Source: a virus
Strand: one strand, 5' to 3'
DNA: 64,000 nt
IMG/VR virus record: IMGVR_UViG_3300032782_000001
Coordinates: 370,404 to 434,403 of that record
In this document: positions 34,712 through 43,006 of the stretch, piece by piece
Position numbering within the stretch: the stretch's first letter is position 1
Layout: each line of letters opens with the position of its first letter
Program-made: the position numbers and the translations under genes
The notes under the pieces: model-generated
Databases searched by the model: none
Told to the model about the DNA's origin: nothing
Seen by the model: only the letters and a program-made list of their open reading frames with translations

Positions 34712-36049
34712 ATGTCCGAACAACAGACCGAGATCTTCTGCCTTACGGACCATACGGGTGCTCCATTGAGCCCCGCGAAACAAGCGACTGTACTTGCGAA
34801 ATATTCACGGTCTCCGGAGTCTGCCAAAGAACTCTTGGCCAAACTTTCGGCCGAAGAAGCGGATAAATTCCAGGAAAAGTGGGTTGTGAGTTATGGCCAT
34901 AAGAGTGTGGCAGAACTCGCTACCGCGCCTGTATGCCTCGAGCGAATTTCTATCGTGGCATCCAAATTCTTCGAATCTTGGCAAAGGCCTGGATACTCGG
35001 AAAAGAGTACAAGGTACCAGGCTTTCTCTCGAGATTCCTTCGTCACGCCGCCTGGTGGCCCTGAGACCATGGCAAAATTCGCCGCCAGGTTCTACGATGC
35101 ATACGATCGTCTCAATGAGAGAATGACGGCACGATGCGCCAAACTCATGAATCTGCCAGAGTCCGACAGGACTGTGAAGGCTAGAGCGTTTGATAACCTC
35201 AGGTACCTGTTGCCTGCTGGAACTGGAACGAACGTCGCTATTGTCGCCAACATGTGCGACTTGCGAGAAATGATCGTCAGGGCTCGGGGCCACAACAATT
35301 CTGAATTCCGTCTCATCGGGGACAAAATCCACGATGCAGTAGGAGAAGTTGCCCCCACTTTAGTAAAACATACTGAACCGGATGCTTTCGAACCAGTCGT
35401 AAAAGGACTCGGGAACATTAGCCCGAAATTCAGTTTTGAAGCTCCGGATTGGTACGTGGACCTCCACAAGCCATTCTTGCTGCCCGATCCTGCGTTGACT
35501 CAAAAGTCATTTGAATCGACAATCGCAGATCGGCACGGAATGAGTTGGTCAGCGTTCTGCAAGCACATGGACTCTCGCCCAGAACACCGACACGTACCCA
35601 AAGTCTTCCGATCCATTCGGATCGCTTTTGACATTATGATGGACTACGGCGCATACCGAGATCTACAAAGGCATCGGCGTTGTGAGCAATATGCAGAGCC
35701 ATTGTCTATTCACTACGGGTATTTAGTGCCAGATGACATTCTCGGATCCGATCTTGAGAATGAATATCGAGAAGCTATGGAGGCTATTTGGGCATATGAC
35801 GACGATTCTGTCGTTCACGACGCAGACTTTATGCAGTATATGATTCCCCTTGGCTATCTGCATAGGTCCGTATTTGATATGGACCTGGAGCAACTCTACT
35901 ATATTTCAGAACTCCGAACCAAGCCGCAAGGCCATATTTCGTATAGGCGAGTAGCTTACGAAATGTATCGGCTCGGTAAAGAGAGGTTCCCGCAAGCCAT
36001 GCAGTGGTGTCGAGCTATTTTACCGGCTTCAATCGGGAAGCATACTTGA
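34712..36049 (+). CDS. ThyX-like flavin-dependent thymidylate synthase, two-domain form
   Basis: A 445-residue protein with two ThyX-like halves. The first half has SYGHKSVAELATAPVCLERI, SWQRPGYSEKSTRY and a FDNLRYLLPAG region. The second half carries the signature-type QRHRRCEQYAEPLSIHYGY and ISELRTKPQGHISYRRVAYE. Single-domain ThyX is roughly half this size. It would methylate dUMP to dTMP with folate and FAD, supplying thymidine for phage DNA. Start ATG with GAGG upstream. Confidence 0.82.
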   Translation: MSEQQTEIFCLTDHTGAPLSPAKQATVLAKYSRSPESAKELLAKLSAEEADKFQEKWVVSYGHKSVAELATAPVCLERISIVASKFFESWQRPGYSEKSTRYQAFSRDSFVTPPGGPETMAKFAARFYDAYDRLNERMTARCAKLMNLPESDRTVKARAFDNLRYLLPAGTGTNVAIVANMCDLREMIVRARGHNNSEFRLIGDKIHDAVGEVAPTLVKHTEPDAFEPVVKGLGNISPKFSFEAPDWYVDLHKPFLLPDPALTQKSFESTIADRHGMSWSAFCKHMDSRPEHRHVPKVFRSIRIAFDIMMDYGAYRDLQRHRRCEQYAEPLSIHYGYLVPDDILGSDLENEYREAMEAIWAYDDDSVVHDADFMQYMIPLGYLHRSVFDMDLEQLYYISELRTKPQGHISYRRVAYEMYRLGKERFPQAMQWCRAILPASIGKHT

Positions 36050-36072
36050 GTCTTGAGGCCGTATCGTTTGGT

Positions 36073-36366
36073 ATGAAAGAGTTCCAAGCTCAACTTGCTA
36101 ATACTGGCAAGGATATGGAAGAAGTCGTACAATTGATTATCGAGCTTTACGATCGATATGATCAGGTAAGATTCCCGTTCCAATTCAAGAGTAGAGAACC
36201 CCAAGCAGAGTTGGAACAAGTTGGCGGATACAGGACGCCACCTCGGAGGGTACCTCTACCTAGACCCACTTTTATGGAACGTGCTCGCAAAGAAATAGTC
36301 ATTACTGCTAATAGAATCACAGTTTTTATTTTGAATATTATGACACTTTGGATGTTTCAGCGGTGA
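36073..36366 (+). CDS. small tail-anchored membrane protein
   Basis: A 97-residue protein. A soluble helical N-terminus (MKEFQAQLANTGKDMEEVVQ), a Pro-rich linker (YRTPPRRVPLPRP) and a final hydrophobic segment (ITVFILNIMTLWMF) suggest insertion by its C-terminus. It follows the ThyX-like gene. Function unknown. Confidence 0.55.
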   Translation: MKEFQAQLANTGKDMEEVVQLIIELYDRYDQVRFPFQFKSREPQAELEQVGGYRTPPRRVPLPRPTFMERARKEIVITANRITVFILNIMTLWMFQR

Positions 36367-36698
36367 GATTTGGGATAAACCATGTCTTGATGGAAAGTCG
36401 TGGTTTCCCGTTCGTGCAGAATTGGCTGATGAAAAATCTTCGTGACTTTCCGATAAAGAGACCCTGAATCGGGATCGATAACGGGGACTTCCGCGATAGT
36501 GATGCAAGGTCCATCTTTTTCGGCCCTTTCGGCCGATTCGACGGACAGTTTGATCTTATCGACAGGAACCCGTCCGTAACCACCGATTACGGAACACAAA
36601 ACTTTTTTGCCGCTACGCAGCGTAAGCGGACTTGCCCCTCGCTCCGGGCAGTTTACGGCTACGCGACATTTAGTACATTCGAGTTGTAGGACGTTCAT
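36357..36698 (-). CDS. small protein with N-terminal zinc knuckle
   Basis: A 113-residue protein. LECTKCRVAVNCPERG forms a Cys cluster at the N-terminus, and the rest is beta-rich. It converges on the membrane-protein gene by 10 bases. Function unknown. Confidence 0.55.
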   Translation of the reverse strand: MNVLQLECTKCRVAVNCPERGASPLTLRSGKKVLCSVIGGYGRVPVDKIKLSVESAERAEKDGPCITIAEVPVIDPDSGSLYRKVTKIFHQPILHERETTTFHQDMVYPKSHR

Positions 36699-36740
36699 TT
36701 ACTAGACGTTACCGCGCTGAAACGTTTTTGAACGGGTTCT

Positions 36741-37625
36741 GTGAACATGAGCATCAGGCAATTCGTACCCCCGAAGTCTCTTAGTTCAATGAGGGAAATC
36801 GGGAGGTCCATGAGTGATAAGGGATTCTTTGAAATTGACCTCGTGGAGGCCAATATTACATGGACGAATGCGTTCACACTGCAAAAATTGGGATTGACTT
36901 CTGAACAGGTCAGAAGCATGACAATGTTTGATATCGTCCCTGTGGATCTCCATGATCCGATTCGGGACCATCTAGAAGATCACGCTTCAGGAAAACCAAA
37001 AAAATTCGCTATTTGGCCAGTTAAAACTTCCACTGGGAAAATTTCGTGGTGGTACATCTTTGACTCCAAAGTGGAATTTCCAATAAGCTGGTCATGTGCT
37101 GAATTCGTCCAGGAAACTGACGTGGATGGACCAGCTTATACTTTCATGCGCATCACTATGATGAACGCAAATAGTTATGGAACACTCCATAATCGCGTTC
37201 AAGAGTTGGATTCTTGGATCCATGATCAAGTTTCGCGTCTAGATGAAAAAGACGCTGATCACGACAAAGCTCTCTCGGAACTAAGTGAGAGAATGAAACA
37301 TGTTGTGAATGCTGCCACTCGTGCAGCTTCGACATCTCTCGAAGCTGCGTCAGCTGTTAAGGACTTAAAAGAGTCTCTGAAAGAGCAACTAGAAAAACAT
37401 GAAGAAGAAATCCTTAAATTAATTAGCACGGACGTTCATCACGACAGAAGGATGGAAGCGTTCGAGAAACACGTTAAAACTACTACAGACGTTGCAATCA
37501 AGTCTATTACAACTCAAGCGGATAAAGCCGGAAAAGGACTTTCTCGGAAAGTCACGATTCCCGTATCCACAATTGCAGCGATTGCCACTATTATTCAGTG
37601 GCTGATTCAGCATTTCCTGAAATAG
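36741..37625 (+). CDS. PAS-domain protein with coiled coil and C-terminal membrane anchor
   Basis: A 294-residue protein. Residues about 25-135 look like a PAS fold (FFEIDLVEANITWTNAFTLQ, MFDIVPVDLHDPI, then WWYIFDSKVEF). Next is a long helical coiled coil (150-260). The end is hydrophobic (STIAAIATIIQWLIQHFL), placing the sensor on the membrane. It has no kinase or cyclase domain. A stand-alone receiver protein is encoded at 51.5 kb. Start GTG, or ATG two codons later. Confidence 0.65.
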   Translation: MNMSIRQFVPPKSLSSMREIGRSMSDKGFFEIDLVEANITWTNAFTLQKLGLTSEQVRSMTMFDIVPVDLHDPIRDHLEDHASGKPKKFAIWPVKTSTGKISWWYIFDSKVEFPISWSCAEFVQETDVDGPAYTFMRITMMNANSYGTLHNRVQELDSWIHDQVSRLDEKDADHDKALSELSERMKHVVNAATRAASTSLEAASAVKDLKESLKEQLEKHEEEILKLISTDVHHDRRMEAFEKHVKTTTDVAIKSITTQADKAGKGLSRKVTIPVSTIAAIATIIQWLIQHFLK

Positions 37626-37629
37626 TTCA

Positions 37630-37652
37630 ATATCTTGCGTATCGCAAGATAT
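37630..37652. promoter_or_regulatory. perfect hairpin/palindrome overlapping the DUF488 start codon
   Basis: Ten-bp arms (ATATCTTGCG and CGCAAGATAT) with a 3-base loop end on the first bases of the ATG at 37651. No separate Shine-Dalgarno is visible. It could occlude translation as an RNA hairpin or bind a protein. Confidence 0.5.
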
Positions 37653-38277
37653 GATCTACACTATCGGTCACAGCGTCCTTCCTAAAGAAGAATTCCTCCG
37701 ACTCATCCGAGGAAAAGTGGATACTGTCATCGATGTTCGGTCTCATCCGAACTCCAAATGGCCACACTTTCGGAAGGAATCGTTGGAGAAATGGCTGCCT
37801 GAAGCAGGCATTGGATATGAATGGTGGCCTGAACTCGGTGGTTGGGACGCCAGGCACCTGCCTCTGGTTGAAACGTTTCCCGATGTGGACCTTGCTGCCT
37901 ATGCCAAGGGCAAATTCCCGAAGCAACGTATTGCAAAAAACGCCGAGCCGCCAGCAGAGCAGCTTGCATTACTAAAGCCGCAATGGACTAATATCGGCCT
38001 ACGTGATTACGCTTCTTTCACCAGCTTGGATGAATTTCTCGAAGGCGCAGACAGATTAATGGCGCGAGGAGAATCCGGTTCCGTTGGAATCATGTGTTGT
38101 GAGGTTCTGCCCTGGAAATGTCACAGGTCAATGATTTCGGACTATCTGGCATTTCGACAAGTGGACTCTGTTCACATGCAACCGAAGCCCAAGGCACATT
38201 CCCAAATGCTTGGGAATAGATTGGAACGCTATTCAGTCTCCATTTTGGAGGCTTGGAAAGCTTGGAAAGGCATTTAG
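37651..38277 (+). CDS. DUF488 family protein
   Basis: A 208-residue protein with the family's opening IYTIGHSVLPKEEFLRLI, then DTVIDVRSHPNSKWPHF and the late CCEVLPWKCHRSMISDYLA. The family is widespread and poorly characterised; the conserved Cys/His/Arg set suggests a catalytic or nucleotide-binding pocket. The start codon sits in a hairpin. Confidence 0.8.
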   Translation: MIYTIGHSVLPKEEFLRLIRGKVDTVIDVRSHPNSKWPHFRKESLEKWLPEAGIGYEWWPELGGWDARHLPLVETFPDVDLAAYAKGKFPKQRIAKNAEPPAEQLALLKPQWTNIGLRDYASFTSLDEFLEGADRLMARGESGSVGIMCCEVLPWKCHRSMISDYLAFRQVDSVHMQPKPKAHSQMLGNRLERYSVSILEAWKAWKGI

Positions 38278-38300
38278 TGTAACGTCGGAGCGGAGGCTCC

Positions 38301-38912
38301 ATGGACGTTTATCTCGTTAGTTCTCGAAGGCTCGATTGTGCACACCAGAATGTCTACGAGACGAAAGTCGTCTGTGGGAATTTGGAATCAGCCCGTCGGG
38401 CTGCTAAGAGTCTGTGTAGCGATCTCGACGGGTTATTCAACGAAACAGTTAAGAACGTCGAGTGGGAATATGACGTTGGAGGTGATCATCCGGTCAGAGT
38501 AACCAAGACGATGCTTAACGGTCATTGTGATCTCGGTATTGAAGAACTTTGCGCAATTTCTTCTCAGATCGCTTTGGAGCATGGGTGGAAGAATGATTTC
38601 CCCACTCAGTCACTTTTAACTGTAACTGAAATTGCAGAAGCTGTTGAGGAATTCCGTGATCATCGGGGACTGAACGAGATCTGGTACAGCCACACCGTCA
38701 AGTCCAATAACGGAAAGACGAAGACTATTTCGGAAGTCTCGGCGGATACACCAGGAGCAAAACCCGAAGGTATCCCTGTAGAACTTGGAGATGCCATTAT
38801 TCGGATTTGTGATTGGTGTGGACAAAACGCCATTGATCTCCTGACTGCAATTCGCATCAAGGTCGAGTATAATCGGACCCGACCTTTCAGGCACGGGGGT
38901 AAGGCCATTTAG
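38301..38912 (+). CDS. MazG-like nucleotide pyrophosphohydrolase (MazZ candidate)
   Basis: A 203-residue protein. The last 115 residues have the MazG pattern: EIAEAVEEFRDH (Glu110, 113, 116, 117) and, about 45 residues on, ELGDAIIRICDW (Glu161, Asp164), which bind Mg. The first 75 residues form an extra unrecognised domain. In aminoadenine phages a MazG-type enzyme (MazZ) turns dGTP into dGMP for PurZ; that role is inferred here from the PurZ-like gene in the same run. GGAGG precedes the ATG. Confidence 0.75.
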   Translation: MDVYLVSSRRLDCAHQNVYETKVVCGNLESARRAAKSLCSDLDGLFNETVKNVEWEYDVGGDHPVRVTKTMLNGHCDLGIEELCAISSQIALEHGWKNDFPTQSLLTVTEIAEAVEEFRDHRGLNEIWYSHTVKSNNGKTKTISEVSADTPGAKPEGIPVELGDAIIRICDWCGQNAIDLLTAIRIKVEYNRTRPFRHGGKAI

Positions 38913-39097
38913 TGAGTCTAACATTTTCTTCGTTAGAGGCGGAAATTCTCCATAGCTTGATCATGGGGATCAAGCGAATGGAGCGCCACAGCCCTGCAAC
39001 CATTGGTGGCAGCGGATGGTGTACTCTTGAAATCGGATTCCGTGAAACTCGGATAAGAGCCCCGCAAGGGAATGATGACTCAAGAAAAAACTACTAA
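38912..39097 (+). CDS. small hypothetical protein
   Basis: A 61-residue protein from a GTG that overlaps the previous TAG by one base. The N-terminal helix is SSLEAEILHSLIMGIKRM. No motif recognised. Confidence 0.45.
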   Translation: MSLTFSSLEAEILHSLIMGIKRMERHSPATIGGSGWCTLEIGFRETRIRAPQGNDDSRKNY

Positions 39098-39105
39098 ATC
39101 AAGGT

Positions 39106-39363
39106 GTGGATTGGTGGAGGATGGAAGTCATCTGGGGAAATGACGAGAATCACACCCTTCTCGGGATTATGGATCTTAGACGGACCCGTTACGAAGCGGG
39201 AGAACTGGACTCAATAATTCAAAAAATAAGTGCTTTGATGCGTGCGGAAGAGTTGAAAGAGATGGAACGAGTAGTTTCGCGACTCGTCCGTATGAAAGTC
39301 TCTGATGATGATATCAGAAGAACACTAAACGAAGCACTCGTTCGTGATGTAATGGACACATGA
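39106..39363 (+). CDS. small helical protein ending in DVMDT
   Basis: An 85-residue protein, mostly helical (LKEMERVVSRLVRMKVSDDD). Its C-terminus, RDVMDT, resembles the EVMES tail shared by several other proteins here. GTG start, or ATG five codons later with GGTGGAGG before it. It overlaps the next gene as ATGA. Confidence 0.5.
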   Translation: MDWWRMEVIWGNDENHTLLGIMDLRRTRYEAGELDSIIQKISALMRAEELKEMERVVSRLVRMKVSDDDIRRTLNEALVRDVMDT

Positions 39364-40151
39364 CACTCCCGTTGAAATATCCGGAGTCCATGGTGGATGA
39401 AAAGGAAAAATTCCTGTTTGCCATCCGATTTTCTCTGGAATTTCTGATGCGGGGATATTTAGCAAAAGTAGTCGTTGGGGAACCTGGAAAGGTTATTGAA
39501 GCTGTCCAGAAGATGGAACTTAATGATATCTGCAATTTGGCTCAGTTCTGCAAAGAAGCCCAATCTAATTCCGAAATAATGAAGGTCATCCAAAAACGCA
39601 TCCTGGAATCCAAAGATGGTTTCCACATTCGTAGGCTCGCCATCGTTCCGGGTGTGAATGTGGAGTATCTTCAGTCCGTCGATTTAGATAACTGGGATGA
39701 TAAATCGGGACGTTACAATTATTCAAACGTAGATTTTATTGTCAGTGCTTGGACTTACATCAGAGGACATAATTCTAAGAAACTCACAGAGTTCGTAGTT
39801 AAGCATGGCTATCCGAACACCATGTTCAATTTGTGCAGGGATGATCCGCAGGTAAATCGAATGGATGCCGCAAGATTCGTTGTGGCTAAGAAAGATCTTT
39901 ACATTCTCCTTAAAATGGTCCAGGCGAGTATGATCAGTCTTCAAGAAGCAGAAGACCTAGTTGCTGAATCAGAAGACCCTGGTATTTGGTATTCCTTTGC
40001 CAAAAATTTTGAAGGGATAAACATTCCTCGACTAGAAAAATTAATGTTCGAGAAGGGACGAGATCCCTACAAATCTTGGTTCCGAGATTATATCCCGGGA
40101 GCCAATCTCATTCGAGACTGGCAAATTGTAGCAGAAGTGATGGAATCGTGA
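39360..40151 (+). CDS. hypothetical helical-repeat protein with EVMES tail
   Basis: A 263-residue, mostly helical protein with repeat-like modules containing paired hydrophobic helices and DP motifs (for example ESEDPGIWYSFAKNFEG). It ends in IVAEVMES, a tail found on several unrelated small proteins in this window. No enzyme motif seen. Translationally coupled to the previous gene. Confidence 0.6.
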   Translation: MTLPLKYPESMVDEKEKFLFAIRFSLEFLMRGYLAKVVVGEPGKVIEAVQKMELNDICNLAQFCKEAQSNSEIMKVIQKRILESKDGFHIRRLAIVPGVNVEYLQSVDLDNWDDKSGRYNYSNVDFIVSAWTYIRGHNSKKLTEFVVKHGYPNTMFNLCRDDPQVNRMDAARFVVAKKDLYILLKMVQASMISLQEAEDLVAESEDPGIWYSFAKNFEGINIPRLEKLMFEKGRDPYKSWFRDYIPGANLIRDWQIVAEVMES

Positions 40152-40433
40152 TTATTTACAAGTCGTCTCTAACTCACCACACGACTTGATCGACACCCAA
40201 CAACTCGGCTTAATGGACAAGCCGTTATTTTGAACGTATTCACAATCTTTGCGACACGAATCAGGATCGCTGGGTGTTGATCCTTTTGCCTCAGGGCAAC
40301 CAAGAACTTTCAGGTGATCGCAAGCTTCACCACAAGAAGCCGTGTCAGTGGGCTGTACGGGAACAAGGGGTGCTTCCGGAGCTGGACACCCATTGCAGCC
40401 CATAACAAGCAAAAGTAGTAGGAATCGCTTCAT
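40152..40433 (-). CDS. Cys-rich lipoprotein
   Basis: A 93-residue protein with a lipoprotein signal (MKRFLLLLLVMGC, lipobox-like LVMGC) and a Pro-rich linker. It then has a spaced Cys array (CGEACDHLKVLGC, CRKDCEYV, CWVSIKSCGELETTC) that should form disulfides outside the cytoplasm. The ATG overlaps the protease stop. This Cys pattern reminds me of delta-proteobacterial/myxobacterial lipoproteins, which is only a weak hint about the host. Confidence 0.7.
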   Translation of the reverse strand: MKRFLLLLLVMGCNGCPAPEAPLVPVQPTDTASCGEACDHLKVLGCPEAKGSTPSDPDSCRKDCEYVQNNGLSIKPSCWVSIKSCGELETTCK

Positions 40434-41311
40434 GATGCCAAGTCTCCTTGGAAGACAAGTCCGTTGGTCGGAACCCATGGGTCGTTCGCAAATCCGGACA
40501 CAAACCATCCGGGGTCGAGGAGAGCATAACCACCGTCACCCCAATCTGTACCCCAAGAATTACGAATCTTAATGTTGTTCCCAATTTTGCCCATTGCCAT
40601 GATACAATGTTGGCCAATGACTTTCTCTGTGATGTTCCAAGGTTCTCCTTGAGGCGGAGGAATAACCTGGTTCCCTGAAGCTTTGTAGAAAGCTTCAGTC
40701 ACTGGAATACCGAAACAGACCGGATGGCGACCGCCGATTGCACTTTGAATATCGGACAGCATTCCATCCGCAATGGAATCAATACGATAATATGAATGGA
40801 GCTTATTGTTCAAAGCATACCAGGTAGCTTTGATATCAGGACGAACGTTGACTTTGTCAGGCGTATACGGCCACAAACTTTCAGGACAAATTCCAAATAC
40901 GTTCATGGCTTGGAAAGCCGCCTTGACTGACATTCCCTTGTCAAGGTTTGTGAGATTGTGGATCCCGTCCACCGTCATTATGGAACGACCATTGTAATAA
41001 ATTTGATTCCTGGAAATTTGAACTTGTGTCAATCCATCCAGTCCATTGCAAAGCTCAATTGCGTCGGCTGACGCGTTAGCCACGCAAGAACTTTCCCACA
41101 ATTGGTTGGAAACCTCCGTGCACCACTGTTGGAGATCTACATCACCAGCCGTAACGCTCAAAACTGGTAAAAGGTCTTTGGAAAAGATCTTATCACCGTC
41201 TGTGACGACGCTTGGCATGAATCCACCAATTTCGGTCCTTAAAATCATATCGGAATTCTCGATAAAAGCTTTTGACTGTGAAGATTCGAAACGTTTATGC
41301 TGATATGACAT
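40430..41311 (-). CDS. papain-like (C1) cysteine peptidase
   Basis: A 293-residue protein. The catalytic Cys motif is QLWESSCVANASADA, the His lies in IGQHCIMAMGKIG, and the Asn in RNSWGTDWGDGGYALL, the order and spacing of C1 peptidases. No signal peptide or clear propeptide is seen. Coupled to the Cys-rich lipoprotein gene downstream. It might process phage proteins or act on host proteins; the target is unknown. Confidence 0.85.
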   Translation of the reverse strand: MSYQHKRFESSQSKAFIENSDMILRTEIGGFMPSVVTDGDKIFSKDLLPVLSVTAGDVDLQQWCTEVSNQLWESSCVANASADAIELCNGLDGLTQVQISRNQIYYNGRSIMTVDGIHNLTNLDKGMSVKAAFQAMNVFGICPESLWPYTPDKVNVRPDIKATWYALNNKLHSYYRIDSIADGMLSDIQSAIGGRHPVCFGIPVTEAFYKASGNQVIPPPQGEPWNITEKVIGQHCIMAMGKIGNNIKIRNSWGTDWGDGGYALLDPGWFVSGFANDPWVPTNGLVFQGDLAS

Positions 41312-41650
41312 GTGAGGATCGTGAAGATCGCTGCCGGATTAGCCGGCGTGAGCTACGGTGTTCTTTCAGCTTACGCTGATAGAACCGACTCACAGAATGA
41401 ATTCTTGCACCAGAAGCTTCAAAAGGAGCTAGAAGGACTCGGCTATTCTCCAGTGGAATCCATCGGAGAATGGGAAGGAGTACCGGAAAAATGCTGGGTC
41501 GTACCAAACATTAATATTTCTGAATTTGTGGAATTGGCTCGAAGATATGAACAAGAAGCCGTTATTGTGTGCGCCCGAGGAGGAAGGCCGAGAATTTTGA
41601 AAGTCGGAGGGGTACCGAAGCCTCCTGTTTCACGTCCTATGAGCGAATGA
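41312..41650 (+). CDS. DUF3293-like small protein
   Basis: A 112-residue protein with EGLGYSPVESIGEWEGVPEK and EFVELARRYEQEAVIVCARG, similar to the small DUF3293 family. The first 20 residues are hydrophobic and could be a signal peptide. Alternative GTG starts lie 0 and 9 bases downstream; the start abuts the divergent protease start. Confidence 0.55.
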   Translation: MRIVKIAAGLAGVSYGVLSAYADRTDSQNEFLHQKLQKELEGLGYSPVESIGEWEGVPEKCWVVPNINISEFVELARRYEQEAVIVCARGGRPRILKVGGVPKPPVSRPMSE

Positions 41651-41660
41651 AGATTGAGTC

Positions 41661-42329
41661 ATGGGTTATTACTACCGCATGCGAGCCAGGGATGTAGACA
41701 GCGCCTCTATCTTGTACAGGAGTTGGGTAGTACCCAATATGCCGGATTTCCAAGCCACTCTCTACACGGGACCCAAATCTGGCGGCAGCCCATTGGCGGA
41801 TGTCACCGTAGCTGCAAAATGGAAGTCAGGAATCCCGGATAACCAAATTGCAAACTTCAGTCTTGTTGATTTTCTGTTCACCAATAGCGTGCCTTCGAAT
41901 GGATCTGGTAATTTCACTGTAGGAAGTAAATTTACTCCCATCAGATCTTGTAAAGCTATCGGGGTTCGGTTTTATTGGGGAGCGGCCAATAAGGCATTGA
42001 AAATTTCAATTTGGGATGTCGGAGCTGCGTCAAGAATGACTTTTGATGGGTTCGTAACGGGAGTGGCAGGAGTCTATAGAGTCCCGTTCACCAGTATTCA
42101 AACTTTGACTCCGTTCAAGTCATACGCTGTCACTGTGTATCAAACAGATGGTGCTAATTACACTAATCAAACTAGTGTTGCCGCGGAGCCAGGATCTGAA
42201 ACGACAATTGCGAGTCCATTATTTTTCTACACCAATTTCAAGTCCTTTATCGCTGGAGACGGGAACCCAACGAGCACAGCTGGCTCAGAGAGATACCCTG
42301 TAGAACCCTTACTGGTAGGAACTGGATGA
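41661..42329 (+). CDS. DUF4082-like beta-sandwich protein, copy 1
   Basis: A 222-residue Gly/Ser/Thr-rich protein with the jelly-roll style of carbohydrate-binding or adhesin domains: CKAIGVRFYWGAANKALKIS, then PFTSIQTLTPFKSYAVTVYQ. It shares YRMRARDVDS, RSWVV, YTGPKSGGS and TAGSERYPVEP with the next gene, so they are tandem duplicates. Likely a virion surface or fibre component, by inference. Confidence 0.6.
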   Translation: MGYYYRMRARDVDSASILYRSWVVPNMPDFQATLYTGPKSGGSPLADVTVAAKWKSGIPDNQIANFSLVDFLFTNSVPSNGSGNFTVGSKFTPIRSCKAIGVRFYWGAANKALKISIWDVGAASRMTFDGFVTGVAGVYRVPFTSIQTLTPFKSYAVTVYQTDGANYTNQTSVAAEPGSETTIASPLFFYTNFKSFIAGDGNPTSTAGSERYPVEPLLVGTG

Positions 42330-43006
42330 CCATTTATTACAAAATGAGAGGTCGGGATGTGGATGCGCCATCCCTTACTTTCCGGTCATGGGTAGTCGCC
42401 AATATACCTGACTTGACTGGAGCACAGTATACAGGACCCAAGTCTGGCGGAAGTGCACTTGCGGATGTGTATATATCGAGCGTCAGAGACGATGGGGGTA
42501 TTCAGACAGACACTGTCCCTGACTTTAGTCCCGTGAACTTCATGATGGCAAACAGTAACCCTGTTTCCAACTCATCATTAAATCAAGGAAGCGGCACTGC
42601 CTTCCGAGTCACTAGAGCTTGTAGCTTGCTCGGTATTCGATTCTACTGGGCAGTTTCTTCTAAAACTGTCAAGCTTTCTCTTTGGAATTTGAACACAAGT
42701 GCCCGTGTAAATTCTATCACGGTGTTCGTTCCAACCGCGGGTCTATACTCCTTCTATTTCTCTTCCCCCATAAGCCTCACCCCATTTGTCCAATACTCAA
42801 CCGTAGCGTGGGAGACTGACTCTGGCGCTTTCTACACAACGCAGACCAGCCTTCCAACTGTTCCGTCAGTTCCATTTTTCTCAGGTCCATACCTTATTTG
42901 GACCAATTTCAAAATCTATGGGACTAATGATACGGTTCCGAATACAACAGCTGGCTCTGAAAATTATCCAACAGAGCCGATCATTATAGGGAACACTCAG
43001 CCATAG
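42326..43006 (+). CDS. DUF4082-like beta-sandwich protein, copy 2
   Basis: A 226-residue paralogue of the preceding protein (YKMRGRDVDAPS, RSWVVANIPD, LLGIRFYWAVSSKTVKLS, TAGSENYPTEP). The ATG overlaps the upstream stop. Divergence between the copies suggests diversification of a surface-exposed function. Confidence 0.6.
   Translation: MTIYYKMRGRDVDAPSLTFRSWVVANIPDLTGAQYTGPKSGGSALADVYISSVRDDGGIQTDTVPDFSPVNFMMANSNPVSNSSLNQGSGTAFRVTRACSLLGIRFYWAVSSKTVKLSLWNLNTSARVNSITVFVPTAGLYSFYFSSPISLTPFVQYSTVAWETDSGAFYTTQTSLPTVPSVPFFSGPYLIWTNFKIYGTNDTVPNTTAGSENYPTEPIIIGNTQP

Noticed and set aside
36741-37625. Chemoreceptor or histidine kinase.
   Set aside because: No methyl-accepting signalling tip, HisKA or ATPase domain is visible; only PAS-like, coiled-coil and membrane segments.
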